Shown here: piece by piece, positions 35,797-44,491 of the stretch
Numbering within the stretch: the first letter of the stretch is position 1
Layout: each line of letters opens with the position of its first letter
Assembly (NCBI GenBank): GCA_902544085.1
Contig: CACCAP010000003.1
Span: forward strand, 62,001-126,000
Length of the DNA stretch: 64,000 nt
Reading direction: 5' to 3'
Source: an uncultured Bacteroidota bacterium
GTDB taxonomy: Bacteria > Bacteroidota > Bacteroidia > Flavobacteriales > Flavobacteriaceae
Position numbers and translations under genes: made by a program
Notes under the pieces: model-generated
The model's database searches: none
What the model saw: only the letters and a program-made list of their open reading frames with translations
Told to the model about the DNA's origin: nothing

Positions 35797-36189
35797 TTGT
35801 CTTCAATTTTCACAAAAATATTAAGAGGAGAGCTGCCATGTCATAAAATTGACGAGACTGACGACTGTTTTGCTTTTTTAGATATTAATCCAAACAGTAA
35901 GGGTCACACATTATGTATATTAAAAAAAGAGATTGACTATATTTTTGATCTAAGCTCTGAAGATTATCAAAAACTCATGAATTTTTCTAGAAAAATTGCG
36001 ATAGCATTAAAAAAATCAGTCAATTGTAAAAGAATAGCACTTTCGGTTGTAGGACTTGAGGTTCCTCACGTTCATGTGCACCTAATACCTTTAGAATCCA
36101 TGAGTGATATGAATTTTGGTAGATCTATAAAATTGGATGATAATGAGTTTAAATCCATAGTTATAAAAATTAAATCAAATTTAAAATGA
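35797..36189 (+). CDS. HIT family nucleotide-binding hydrolase
   Basis: A 130-residue histidine-triad protein with TKILRGELPCHKIDETDD, FLDINPNSKGHTLCI and the triad HVHVHLIPL. HIT hydrolases cleave nucleoside phosphoramidates and related adenylates. No ATG is available at the N-terminus; TTG at 35797, directly after the greA stop, gives the family start SSIFTKILRGE. It overlaps DUF3127 in an ATGA, so the order greA-HIT-DUF3127-aat is likely one operon. Confidence 0.92.
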   Translation: MSSIFTKILRGELPCHKIDETDDCFAFLDINPNSKGHTLCILKKEIDYIFDLSSEDYQKLMNFSRKIAIALKKSVNCKRIALSVVGLEVPHVHVHLIPLESMSDMNFGRSIKLDDNEFKSIVIKIKSNLK

Positions 36190-36551
36190 ATATATCAGGA
36201 ATAATTAAGTTAATAAATGAAACTAAAGAGTACGGCTCTAATGGTTTTAAAAAAAGAGAACTTGTAGTAACCACACAAGAACAGTATCCTCAAAATATTT
36301 TAGTTGAGTTTATACAAGATAGGTGTGAAATTTTGGATTCATTCAATGTTGGAGAGTTTGTAAAAATTGATATAAATCTTAGAGGAAGAGAATGGGTAAA
36401 TAAAGAAGGGGAGACAAAATATTTCAACTCAATTCAAGGATGGAGGATCGAAAAAACACAAAATCAAACCGAGGGTAATTTACCACCTATTCCTGATGAT
36501 ATTGATATTAAAGCTGATGATTCAGCGGATACGGATGACCTGCCATTCTGA
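36186..36551 (+). CDS. DUF3127 protein with SSB-like acidic C-terminal tip
   Basis: A 121-residue Bacteroidota-specific protein. The domain resembles an OB-like beta barrel (RELVVTTQEQYPQNILVEF, GEFVKIDINLRGREWVNKEG, SIQGWRIEK). It ends with an acidic, disordered tail and the tip DTDDLPF. The last five residues are the same as those of SSB in this window, where they bind SSB partner proteins. Family DUF3127 has no established role that I know; a single-strand DNA or replication-linked task is inferred from the tail only. Confidence 0.82.
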   Translation: MNISGIIKLINETKEYGSNGFKKRELVVTTQEQYPQNILVEFIQDRCEILDSFNVGEFVKIDINLRGREWVNKEGETKYFNSIQGWRIEKTQNQTEGNLPPIPDDIDIKADDSADTDDLPF

Positions 36552-36553
36552 AT

Positions 36554-37198
36554 ATGCAACAACTCGGTGATGATTATAAGTTCCCCCCCCCACAATCTGC
36601 GACTAAAGAAGGCATTGTTGCTGTCGGAGGAGATCTAAATCCCTTAAGAATATTAGAAGCATACAAAAATGGGATTTTCCCTTGGTTTAGTGATGATGAA
36701 AATTTAATGTGGTGGAGTCCAGATCCTCGCATGATTTTATTTCCAGAAAAAATTAAGATTTCAAAAAGTTTTAAGTCATTTTTAAAAAAGAATGAATATC
36801 GAGTTAGCTTCAATGAAAACTTTGAGGATGTAATTGAATCTTGTTCAAATATTAAGAGGGTTAACCAAAAAGGCACATGGATTACCAATGGGTTGAAACA
36901 ATCATTTATTAAGCTTCATGAAATGGGTTACGCCCACTCTGTCGAAGTCTGGCAAAATGGTGTGATTATTGGGGGTTTGTATGGTCTGGATTTGGGTAAT
37001 ATTTTTTGTGGCGAAAGTATGTTTTCGGTAAAATCTAATGCAAGTAAAGTTGGGTTGTACTTTTTATGTCAAGAACTTAAGCGTAATAATTACAGGTTCA
37101 TAGATTGCCAGGTGCCTTCACAACATCTAAGTAGTCTGGGTGCAGTAGAAATATCGAGAGATAATTTTCTGAAAAAACTATTTAATCAAAACTTTTGA
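36554..37198 (+). CDS. aat: Leucyl/phenylalanyl-tRNA-protein transferase
   Basis: Adds Leu or Phe to N-terminal Arg or Lys, marking proteins for the ClpS/ClpAP N-end rule. The 214-residue protein has NGIFPWFSDDENLMWWSPDPR (family signature, residues about 35-55), KGTWITNGL and GGLYGLDLGNIFCGESMFS. A run of nine C (36583-36591) lies within codons 10-13 (FPPP). It follows DUF3127 by 2 bases and overlaps the convergent truB by 17 bases. Confidence 0.95.
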   Translation: MQQLGDDYKFPPPQSATKEGIVAVGGDLNPLRILEAYKNGIFPWFSDDENLMWWSPDPRMILFPEKIKISKSFKSFLKKNEYRVSFNENFEDVIESCSNIKRVNQKGTWITNGLKQSFIKLHEMGYAHSVEVWQNGVIIGGLYGLDLGNIFCGESMFSVKSNASKVGLYFLCQELKRNNYRFIDCQVPSQHLSSLGAVEISRDNFLKKLFNQNF

Positions 37199-37874
37199 AA
37201 TTATTGATGCTTATTGAGCTGGCGAGATCGTAATCTCCAATTGAAAACCTTTCAAGATGTTTCACAAATGCACCTGAATTAAGACATTTTCCAAAATCAT
37301 TTGCTATACTTCTAACATAAGTTCCTTTTGAACAAGTAATTTTAAAATCTACTTCCGGGAAATTGTTTTTTAATATAATAAATTCAAAAATCTCAATTTT
37401 TCTTTTTTTTATATCACTTATGTTTATTCCTTTTCTTGCAAAATCATATAGTTTTTCTCCATTTTTTTTAATTGCTGAATACAAAGGAGGTTTTTGAAGT
37501 AATTCACCCTTAAACTTTTCAATTGTTTGTTTAATTTGATTATTGGTTATGTGATTAATATCATAAACTTTGTCTATATCAGTTTCAAGATCAAATGAAG
37601 GGGTAGTTGCTCCAAAGTGAAAAGTTGTATAATACGTCTTTTTTAAAGCTTGAAGCTTTTCTATTTGTTTTGTTTTTTTCCCCGTACAAACCAATAGTAA
37701 GCCAGTTGCTAAAGGATCCAAAGTACCTGCATGACCAACTTTGATTTTTCTAAGTCCATATTTTTTTTTGAAGAAAAATCTTATTGTCTTAATAACATCA
37801 AATGATGACCAAAACAATGGTTTGTAAACTGGAAGAATTAATCCATCCTGAATTTTTTTAACATCATCAAACAT
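37182..37874 (-). CDS. truB: tRNA pseudouridine(55) synthase
   Basis: Makes pseudouridine 55 in the T loop of tRNAs. The 230-residue protein has VGHAGTLDPLATGLL with the catalytic Asp53, PPLYSAIKKNGEKLYDFARKG (shown in part) and SKGTYVRSIANDFGK. It lacks the C-terminal PUA domain found in E. coli TruB (314 residues), as is common in Bacteroidota. It is the last gene of the unit ftsX-DUF3098-uppP-truB. Confidence 0.96.
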   Translation of the reverse strand: MFDDVKKIQDGLILPVYKPLFWSSFDVIKTIRFFFKKKYGLRKIKVGHAGTLDPLATGLLLVCTGKKTKQIEKLQALKKTYYTTFHFGATTPSFDLETDIDKVYDINHITNNQIKQTIEKFKGELLQKPPLYSAIKKNGEKLYDFARKGINISDIKKRKIEIFEFIILKNNFPEVDFKITCSKGTYVRSIANDFGKCLNSGAFVKHLERFSIGDYDLASSISINNFKSFD

Positions 37875-38663
37875 TTACAGACTGAAAAATATACAAATTA
37901 AACCTACAGCCAAACAATATAGTGAGAAGTACTTCATCTTACTTTTTTTTACGATTACAATCATCCATTTGCATGCAAAAATTCCAGATATAAATGCACT
38001 TAAAAATCCAAAAACATAAGAACTAATAATTTCTTGATTGAAAATTATTTCATCAAAAATTAGAATTTTTAAAAATGAACCAAATATTATTGGTAGAACC
38101 ATTAAAAATGAAAATTTTGCTGCTAATTCACGATTGACTCCCATTAAGACGGAGGAACATATGGTTAATCCACTCCGTGAGATCCCCGGGATTATTGCTA
38201 GAGCTTGTGAAACTCCAACAAAAAAGGATTTTACATAATCCAATTTATTTGTTGTCTTTATTTTAAAGTCAGATATAAATAAAATTATCGATGTTAATAA
38301 CAACATTGAACCTACCAAAATGATATTACCATCAAAAAGGTTTGAGATCTTTTCTTCAAAAAAGAAACCGACAATACCTGCTGGAAAAATTGAAATTAAA
38401 ATTAGGGAGAAAAAATAGGTGTTTTCGTCTTTTTTTAAGCTAAAAACACTTTTAAAGATTTTTTTAATATCGATCCAATATACAACTATCACACTGAAGC
38501 TAGTTGCTAAATGAAGTATTAAAGTAAAAAGTATATTGTTATTGAGTCCAATTTCAAAGCCTAAAATAACTTTGAATATTTCAAGATGTCCACTTGATGA
38601 AATTGGAAGGAACTCCGTTAATCCCTGAACTATCCCAAGTAAAATTGACTTAATAATTTCCAT
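37875..38663 (-). CDS. uppP: Undecaprenyl-diphosphatase
   Basis: Inner-membrane enzyme that recycles undecaprenyl diphosphate to the monophosphate carrier for wall and glycan synthesis; overproduction gives bacitracin resistance. It has 262 residues with eight or so helices and the two signature motifs GLTEFLPISSSGHLEI and PGISRSGLTI. It abuts truB and DUF3098 with no gap, so translation is tightly coupled. Confidence 0.96.
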   Translation of the reverse strand: MEIIKSILLGIVQGLTEFLPISSSGHLEIFKVILGFEIGLNNNILFTLILHLATSFSVIVVYWIDIKKIFKSVFSLKKDENTYFFSLILISIFPAGIVGFFFEEKISNLFDGNIILVGSMLLLTSIILFISDFKIKTTNKLDYVKSFFVGVSQALAIIPGISRSGLTICSSVLMGVNRELAAKFSFLMVLPIIFGSFLKILIFDEIIFNQEIISSYVFGFLSAFISGIFACKWMIVIVKKSKMKYFSLYCLAVGLICIFFSL

Positions 38664-38894
38664 TTAGTCAGGGTTTTTCATAATTGCATATGCTTCAATT
38701 ACAAACCCAAAAACAACTAAAAAAGGAGCAAGGCGTATTCTTCTAAAATTATAAATTTCATCATTAAAAACGTTGGGGTCATCGGATCCGCCCCCCGACA
38801 TTAAAAAAAATCCAAGTGCAATAAAGACCAAGCCCAATATCATTAACTGGTAATTTCTTTTCCCAAATAGAAGTTTTTTTTTCTCTTTTTTCAT
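38664..38894 (-). CDS. DUF3098 small membrane protein
   Basis: A 76-residue protein with a basic N-terminus (KKEKKKLLFGKRNYQLM) and two helices, LGLVFIALGFFLMSGG and APFLVVFGFVIEAYAI. They are separated by a polar loop, GSDDPNVFNDEIYNFRRIRL. It is conserved in Bacteroidota between ftsX and uppP. The function is unknown; the position suggests a link to cell-envelope synthesis or division. It overlaps ftsX by one base. Confidence 0.88.
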   Translation of the reverse strand: MKKEKKKLLFGKRNYQLMILGLVFIALGFFLMSGGGSDDPNVFNDEIYNFRRIRLAPFLVVFGFVIEAYAIMKNPD

Positions 38895-39757
38895 TAGTAC
38901 AGTTTGTCAATTTTTGAATTTAAAAATTTATTGGTTATAAGTGTTGTTGAGATGAAAGATATAAATAAGCTAAATAAAAGAGATGTAGAAAATGAAATAA
39001 TTAATGAATTCAGTATTTCATTGATGTTAATCTCAAAAATATTATTTGACATATATATGACAATAAAAACGATTATTAAACTTGAAATTATTGATGCTGT
39101 AATTGCGAAAAAAATTTGACGTTTTATTATTGGCCGCATAATAAAGCTTTTTTTAGCTCCAACTAACTGCATGGTTTTAATATTAAGTCTATTTGAATAA
39201 AGCGACAGACGAATGGTATTATTAATTAATATAAGTGATATTAACATAAATAAACAGCCAAGAATAAGTGTTATTTTTTTTAGTTTTTCAAAATTTGAGT
39301 TAATTAAAAATATTAAGGGCGCATCATAGGTTACTTCATCAATAAAATCTTCACTTTTAAATGTATTAACAATTTCATCTACGTTAAATGAGTCTATATA
39401 ATCAGAGTAGAAAAAAATATCAAATGAATCTAGTAAAGGATTGTATCCTAAAAATTCTAAGAAATCTTCACCAATATTTTTACTTAAGTTTTCGGCTGCT
39501 TCATCTTTATTTATAAAATTAAAAGACTTTACTTTTTCGTCAATTTTTAATTTTTTTTCAAATTGAATTAATTCGATTGCCGTAATGTTTTCTTTCAAAA
39601 AAACTACAACTGGAACTTTTTCCTTTAAATTATTAATAATCTTTTCAGAATTTAGTATTGTAATTAAGAAGGATGAAAGAAAAAATAAAACAATAGTAAT
39701 ACTGATTATAACCAGTATGTAGTTTGAAAATATTTTGCTGTTTGTAATTTTTTTCAA
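38894..39757 (-). CDS. ftsX: Cell division protein FtsX
   Basis: ABC-type permease homologue that with FtsE regulates peptidoglycan hydrolases at the division site. The 287-residue protein has an N-terminal helix, a periplasmic domain of about 120 residues (VPVVVFLKENITAIELIQFEK; later DEVTYDAP) and three C-terminal helices with the conserved MQLVGAKKSFIMRP. The partner ftsE is not in the window, as is usual in Bacteroidota. It heads the minus-strand unit and diverges from leuS. Confidence 0.93.
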   Translation of the reverse strand: MKKITNSKIFSNYILVIISITIVLFFLSSFLITILNSEKIINNLKEKVPVVVFLKENITAIELIQFEKKLKIDEKVKSFNFINKDEAAENLSKNIGEDFLEFLGYNPLLDSFDIFFYSDYIDSFNVDEIVNTFKSEDFIDEVTYDAPLIFLINSNFEKLKKITLILGCLFMLISLILINNTIRLSLYSNRLNIKTMQLVGAKKSFIMRPIIKRQIFFAITASIISSLIIVFIVIYMSNNIFEININEILNSLIISFSTSLLFSLFISFISTTLITNKFLNSKIDKLY

Positions 39758-39856
39758 TAGATTTTTTTATAAAATTACTAAAGGTTTATGATTTAAGTTT
39801 AATTATAACTTTTTTGTTATCAAACAATAGTATTATTTTTATCACATTAATTCCTA

Positions 39857-42547
39857 ATGGTATACGATTTTAAATCCATCGAAAGTAAGTGGCAGAGCTA
39901 CTGGTCAGAAAATAAGACTTTCAAAACTGAGATGGATCAAAGTAAGCCTAAATATTACGTTTTAGACATGTTCCCTTATCCAAGTGGCTCAGGCCTTCAC
40001 GTAGGTCATCCATTGGGATATATTGCATCTGACATAATTTCAAGATTTAAAAGAAAAAAAGGGTTTAATGTATTACACCCGATGGGTTTCGATTCTTTTG
40101 GTCTACCCGCTGAGCAATATGCAATAAAGACGGGTAAACACCCTAAACTCACAACTAATATAAATATTGAAAGATTTAAAAAACAACTAAACAAACTTGG
40201 TTTGTCATATGATTGGGATCGTGAAATAAAAACAAGTGATTCAAGCTATTATAAATGGACTCAATGGATCTTTTTAAAACTTTATAACTCTTTTTTTGAC
40301 GTCAATGAAAACAAAGCAAAAGATATTTCGCAGTTGGAAATTCCAATTGGTTTAAATGAAAATGAAAAAATGCAATTTATCGATTCAAAAAGATTGGCAT
40401 ACCTTGATAACATAAACGTGAATTGGTGTGAGGAACTTGGAACTGTTCTTTCAAATGAAGAGGTTATTGGGGGTCTAAGTGAAAGGGGAGGTCACCCCGT
40501 TGTTAGAAAACCTATGCGACAATGGGTAATGAGGATAACAGCATATGCTGAAAGATTGTTAGACGATTTAAAAACTTTGGATTGGCCAGAATCAATAAAA
40601 CTATCCCAAAAAAATTGGATTGGAAAGTCAGAGGGTGCAAAAGTCAGATTTGTAATTGATAAAAATACTTTTGTTGATGTGTTTACGACCCGTCCAGACA
40701 CCATTTTTGGAGCTACATACCTTGTTTTAGCACCAGAAAATGAGCTGTCAATAAAATTGACAACAAATGAAAATAAGAGCCGTGTTGAGAATTATATAAT
40801 TAAATCCTCCCACAAGAGTGATCTAGAAAGGCAAGAAAATGTAAAAGATAAAACAGGAGTTTTTACTGGATCTTATGCAGTCAATCCAATATCCAAAGAG
40901 AAAATACCAATATGGATTGCAGACTATGTATTATCAGGATATGGAACTGGTGCTGTTATGGCTGTGCCTGGACACGATAAGAGAGACTTCGAATTCGCAA
41001 AAAAATTTAACCTAAAAATCGTTAGTGTTATCCATCACAAAGATGAAGGTGAGTGTTACACTGGAAATGGAAAAATTATAAACTCTGGTAAGTTTAATGG
41101 AATGGATAATCAAAAATTTAAAAAAATTGTATGTGATTTATTGGTGGAGTTAAAGTTGGGTGAAAAAACTACCAACTTTAAGTTAAGAGATTGGATTTTT
41201 ACCAGACAAAGATATTGGGGTGAGCCAATTCCAATCATGTTTGATGGTAAAATAAAAACACCTGTAAGTGAGAGTGATCTTCCACTAGAGCTACCTGAAG
41301 TTGAGTCCTTCAAACCAGCAAATGATGGGTCATCCCCTTTGACAAGAAATAAATCCTGGAAAAATGTTTTATTGAATGGAAAAAAATATGAAAGAGAAAC
41401 CAACACAATGCCCCAATGGGCCGGTTCATGTTGGTATTTTCTAAGATTTTTAGACCCTAGGAATAGTAAATCATTTGCAGAAAAAAATAAAATTGATTAC
41501 TGGATGCCAGTCGATGTTTATATTGGGGGTGCTGAACACGCTGTATTACATCTCCTTTACGCAAGATTTTGGCACAAGGTATTGTATGATCTTGGACATG
41601 TTTCAGGACCGGAACCCTTTAAAAAACTTGTTAATCAAGGTATGATCCTTGGTAACAGTGCATTCATCTACAGAATAAAGAATACCAACACATACATTTC
41701 ATATGATTTAATACAAAAATATGATGTTCAAAAAATCAATGTTGATATTGACTTGTTGACTAACAATAATGAACTCAATTTAGAAAAACTTAAAAATTCA
41801 GACACTAAGTTCAAAAATGCTGAATATATGTTCAATGAAAAGTTTATTGTCAGTAGAGAGGTTGAAAAAATGTCCAAATCAAAATTTAATGTTGTGAGTC
41901 CTGATAAAATATGTGATAAATATGGTGCTGATACGCTGAGGATGTATGAAATGTTTTTGGGTCCATTAGAACAATCTAAGCCCTGGAATATGGACGGAAT
42001 AACAGGTGTTCACAATTTCTTAAAAAAGTTTTGGAATTTATTTCATGATGAAAGTGGATTTAATGTTTTAGATACAAAACCAAATGAAAATTCATTAAAA
42101 GTTTTACATAAAACAATTAAAAAAGTTAACTCAGATATCGAAAGCTTCTCATTTAATACATGTGTTAGTGCTTTTATGATTTGTGTAAATGAATTATCAT
42201 CTTTAAATGAAAAATCATCTTCGGTTCTTAGAAACTTGTGTTTATTAATGTCGCCTTTTGCTCCACATATCTGTGAAGAAATTTGGTCAAAGTTTGGCGA
42301 ATCTGATTCTATATCTAATCAAGATTTTCCAATTCACGATGAGTCATTTCTAATTGAAGATAAATTTGAGTATCCGATTTCATTTAATGGCAAGTTAAGG
42401 TTTAAAATGATTTTTAAGTTAGATTGTGAGTACAGTGACATCGAAAGAGAATTATCTCAAAATGAGAAAGTGAAAAGTTATTTGAATGGGAAAAAAATAA
42501 AAAAAATTATTTTCGTTAAAAATAAAATAATCAATATCGTCTTTTAG
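39857..42547 (+). CDS. leuS: Leucyl-tRNA synthetase
   Basis: Class I synthetase of 896 residues. HIGH-type motif HVGH at 48-51 in FPYPSGSGLHVGHPLGY. The CP1 editing domain contains TTRPDTIFGATYLVL and the GTGAVMAVPGHDKRD motif. KMSKS lies at 671-675. An insertion before KMSKS (NSAFIYRIKNTNTYISYDL) is typical for Bacteroidota LeuRS. The C-terminal anticodon domain is complete. It diverges from ftsX and overlaps convergent lpxB by 4 bases. Confidence 0.98.
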   Translation: MVYDFKSIESKWQSYWSENKTFKTEMDQSKPKYYVLDMFPYPSGSGLHVGHPLGYIASDIISRFKRKKGFNVLHPMGFDSFGLPAEQYAIKTGKHPKLTTNINIERFKKQLNKLGLSYDWDREIKTSDSSYYKWTQWIFLKLYNSFFDVNENKAKDISQLEIPIGLNENEKMQFIDSKRLAYLDNINVNWCEELGTVLSNEEVIGGLSERGGHPVVRKPMRQWVMRITAYAERLLDDLKTLDWPESIKLSQKNWIGKSEGAKVRFVIDKNTFVDVFTTRPDTIFGATYLVLAPENELSIKLTTNENKSRVENYIIKSSHKSDLERQENVKDKTGVFTGSYAVNPISKEKIPIWIADYVLSGYGTGAVMAVPGHDKRDFEFAKKFNLKIVSVIHHKDEGECYTGNGKIINSGKFNGMDNQKFKKIVCDLLVELKLGEKTTNFKLRDWIFTRQRYWGEPIPIMFDGKIKTPVSESDLPLELPEVESFKPANDGSSPLTRNKSWKNVLLNGKKYERETNTMPQWAGSCWYFLRFLDPRNSKSFAEKNKIDYWMPVDVYIGGAEHAVLHLLYARFWHKVLYDLGHVSGPEPFKKLVNQGMILGNSAFIYRIKNTNTYISYDLIQKYDVQKINVDIDLLTNNNELNLEKLKNSDTKFKNAEYMFNEKFIVSREVEKMSKSKFNVVSPDKICDKYGADTLRMYEMFLGPLEQSKPWNMDGITGVHNFLKKFWNLFHDESGFNVLDTKPNENSLKVLHKTIKKVNSDIESFSFNTCVSAFMICVNELSSLNEKSSSVLRNLCLLMSPFAPHICEEIWSKFGESDSISNQDFPIHDESFLIEDKFEYPISFNGKLRFKMIFKLDCEYSDIERELSQNEKVKSYLNGKKIKKIIFVKNKIINIVF

Positions 42548-43626
42548 TTTTTTATGATGTGAGAAACGATTTTCTTGGCTGTATTATCCTTACCAATAAT
42601 CTTTCTCAATTCCTTATAATCACTATTAATTTTGGTGTTATTGAATAAATTATACAACTCCATTTCTATTTTTTTTGGATTAACATCATTTTGAATAAGT
42701 TCTTTTACAACTTCCCTTCCCATTATTATATTAACCAATGATATGAACTTAATTTTTACAATAAACTTTGCAAGAAAATAATTCATGAAATTTGTTTTGT
42801 AACATACTATTTGAGGAACATTGAAAAGAGCAGTCTCTAATGTTGCAGTACCACTTGCTACTATTGAGTATGAGGATGAATTAAGTAATTGATAAGTTTT
42901 ATTGAAAACAATCTCAGTATTGTTTCCTTTTAATATTTTTTTATAAAATTCTTTATCAATGTGAGAAACACCCGCTACTATAAACCTATATTTGGGAAAT
43001 TTTTTTATAACTTTTAAAATATCATTTAAAATTTTTTTAATTTCTTGCTTTCTGCTTCCAGGCAATATTGAAATAATAGGTTTTTTTGATTTGATATTGA
43101 ATTTATTTCTACGCATAAACTCATCAATATTATTCAAAACAGGATTTCCAAAGTAATTAACCTTATAGTTGTGTTTTTTTTTAAAAAATTCTTTTTCAAA
43201 TGGTAAAATTACATAAAGCTCATTAATGTATTTTTTTAATGTTTTAACTCTGTTCTCTTTCCATGCCCAAACCTGGGGACTGATGTAATAGTAAGTCTTA
43301 AATCCTTGTTTTTTTGCCCACTTGGCAATCCTTAAGTTGTGACCTGGGTAATCAATAAAAATTATTTTATCTGGATTGAAAAGTTTGATATCTCTTTTAC
43401 AAAAAGAAAGGTTTTTAATTACTGTAAAAATGTTAATTAAGATTTCATAAAAACCCATAAATGATAATTCTTCTAAACTTTTCACAACCTTACCTCCAGA
43501 TTTTGACATTAGTTCTCCTCCCCACAGTCTAAAGCTGGATTCTGGATCATTTTCTTTTATTTCCTGTATTAGTTTGGAGCCATGAAGATCACCTGAAGCT
43601 TCTCCTGCTATTATGTAATATTTCAT
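42544..43626 (-). CDS. lpxB: Lipid-A-disaccharide synthase
   Basis: Condenses UDP-2,3-diacylglucosamine with lipid X to make the lipid A disaccharide at the inner membrane. 360 residues, GT19 family. YYIIAGEASGDLHGSKLI is the N-terminal signature. Further motifs are GGELMSKSGG, FIDYPGHNLRIAKWAKK, YYISPQVWAWKENR and ILPGSRKQEI. It follows surE after 1 base. The 3' end is convergent with leuS. Confidence 0.97.
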   Translation of the reverse strand: MKYYIIAGEASGDLHGSKLIQEIKENDPESSFRLWGGELMSKSGGKVVKSLEELSFMGFYEILINIFTVIKNLSFCKRDIKLFNPDKIIFIDYPGHNLRIAKWAKKQGFKTYYYISPQVWAWKENRVKTLKKYINELYVILPFEKEFFKKKHNYKVNYFGNPVLNNIDEFMRRNKFNIKSKKPIISILPGSRKQEIKKILNDILKVIKKFPKYRFIVAGVSHIDKEFYKKILKGNNTEIVFNKTYQLLNSSSYSIVASGTATLETALFNVPQIVCYKTNFMNYFLAKFIVKIKFISLVNIIMGREVVKELIQNDVNPKKIEMELYNLFNNTKINSDYKELRKIIGKDNTAKKIVSHIIKN

Positions 43627-43627
43627 T

Positions 43628-44419
43628 TCAAAAATTCCAGTTTTGTAAGTCTTTTAAAACTGAGTAGTTAGTTAAATCATATTGAATAGGGACAATGGAA
43701 ATGTATCCATTTTTTAAAGCCCACTCATCAGAATCGTTTGAGTTATCATTATTTATAAATTCGCCTGTTAGCCAGTAGTATTCTCTACCTTGTGGATTGA
43801 TTCTTTTATCAAACTTTTCAATCCAATGAGCTTTTGCTTGATTGCATATTTTGATTCCCTTTATTTCTTTTTCCATCAATTTTGGAAAATTTACATTTAA
43901 AGAAGTTCCAATAGGAATTCCATTTTTCAACGACTCAAGTGAAATTCTTTTTATAAAACTCTTTATTTGATTAAAATCTGCTTTCCAATTGTAATCTAAC
44001 AATGAAAAACCAATAGCAGGTATGCCTTCGATTGAGGCTTCAATAGCAGCACTCATTGTACCAGAGTAAATAACGTTTATTGATGCATTGGACCCATGAT
44101 TAACACCTGAAACGCATAAGTCAGGTTTTCGGCTCAATATTTCATTGATACCAAGTTTTACACAGTCTGCAGGGGTTCCAGAACATGAATATTCAATTTG
44201 TGGACCAGTGTCTATAACCACTTTTTGACAATGTAGGGTAGAATTAATTGTTATGGCATGTCCCATAGCCGATTGTGGACTGTCAGGTGCAATAACAACT
44301 ACATTTCCTATTTCATTCATAACATCAATAAGGCATCTTATTCCGGGTGCTGTTATTCCGTCGTCATTGGTTACTAAGATTAATGGTTTTTTTTTATCCA
44401 ATGGTCCAATTTTTGACAA
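43628..44419 (-). CDS. surE: 5'/3'-nucleotidase SurE
   Basis: Survival protein E, a metal-dependent nucleotidase. 263 residues from a TTG at 44419. LILVTNDDGITAPGIRCL holds the metal-binding Asp pair; SGVNHGSNASINVIYSGTMSAA is the other signature (positions about 103-125). A second TTG at 44401 would give a start closer to that of homologues and is more consistent with a possible minus-strand -7 box (CAAAATTA on the plus strand at 44417-44424), so the true start may be six codons in. lpxB follows after 1 base. Confidence 0.95.
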   Translation of the reverse strand: MSKIGPLDKKKPLILVTNDDGITAPGIRCLIDVMNEIGNVVVIAPDSPQSAMGHAITINSTLHCQKVVIDTGPQIEYSCSGTPADCVKLGINEILSRKPDLCVSGVNHGSNASINVIYSGTMSAAIEASIEGIPAIGFSLLDYNWKADFNQIKSFIKRISLESLKNGIPIGTSLNVNFPKLMEKEIKGIKICNQAKAHWIEKFDKRINPQGREYYWLTGEFINNDNSNDSDEWALKNGYISIVPIQYDLTNYSVLKDLQNWNF

Positions 44420-44491
44420 AATTAAAGAAATAAGATATATTCACATTGACTTTGTGCAGATAAACCTCAATTAGTTATATTTAATCAAGAT

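Noticed and set aside
36554-37198. aat as a frameshifted pseudogene at the C9 tract
   Set aside because: With nine C the frame is intact from ATG to stop and all family motifs are present.
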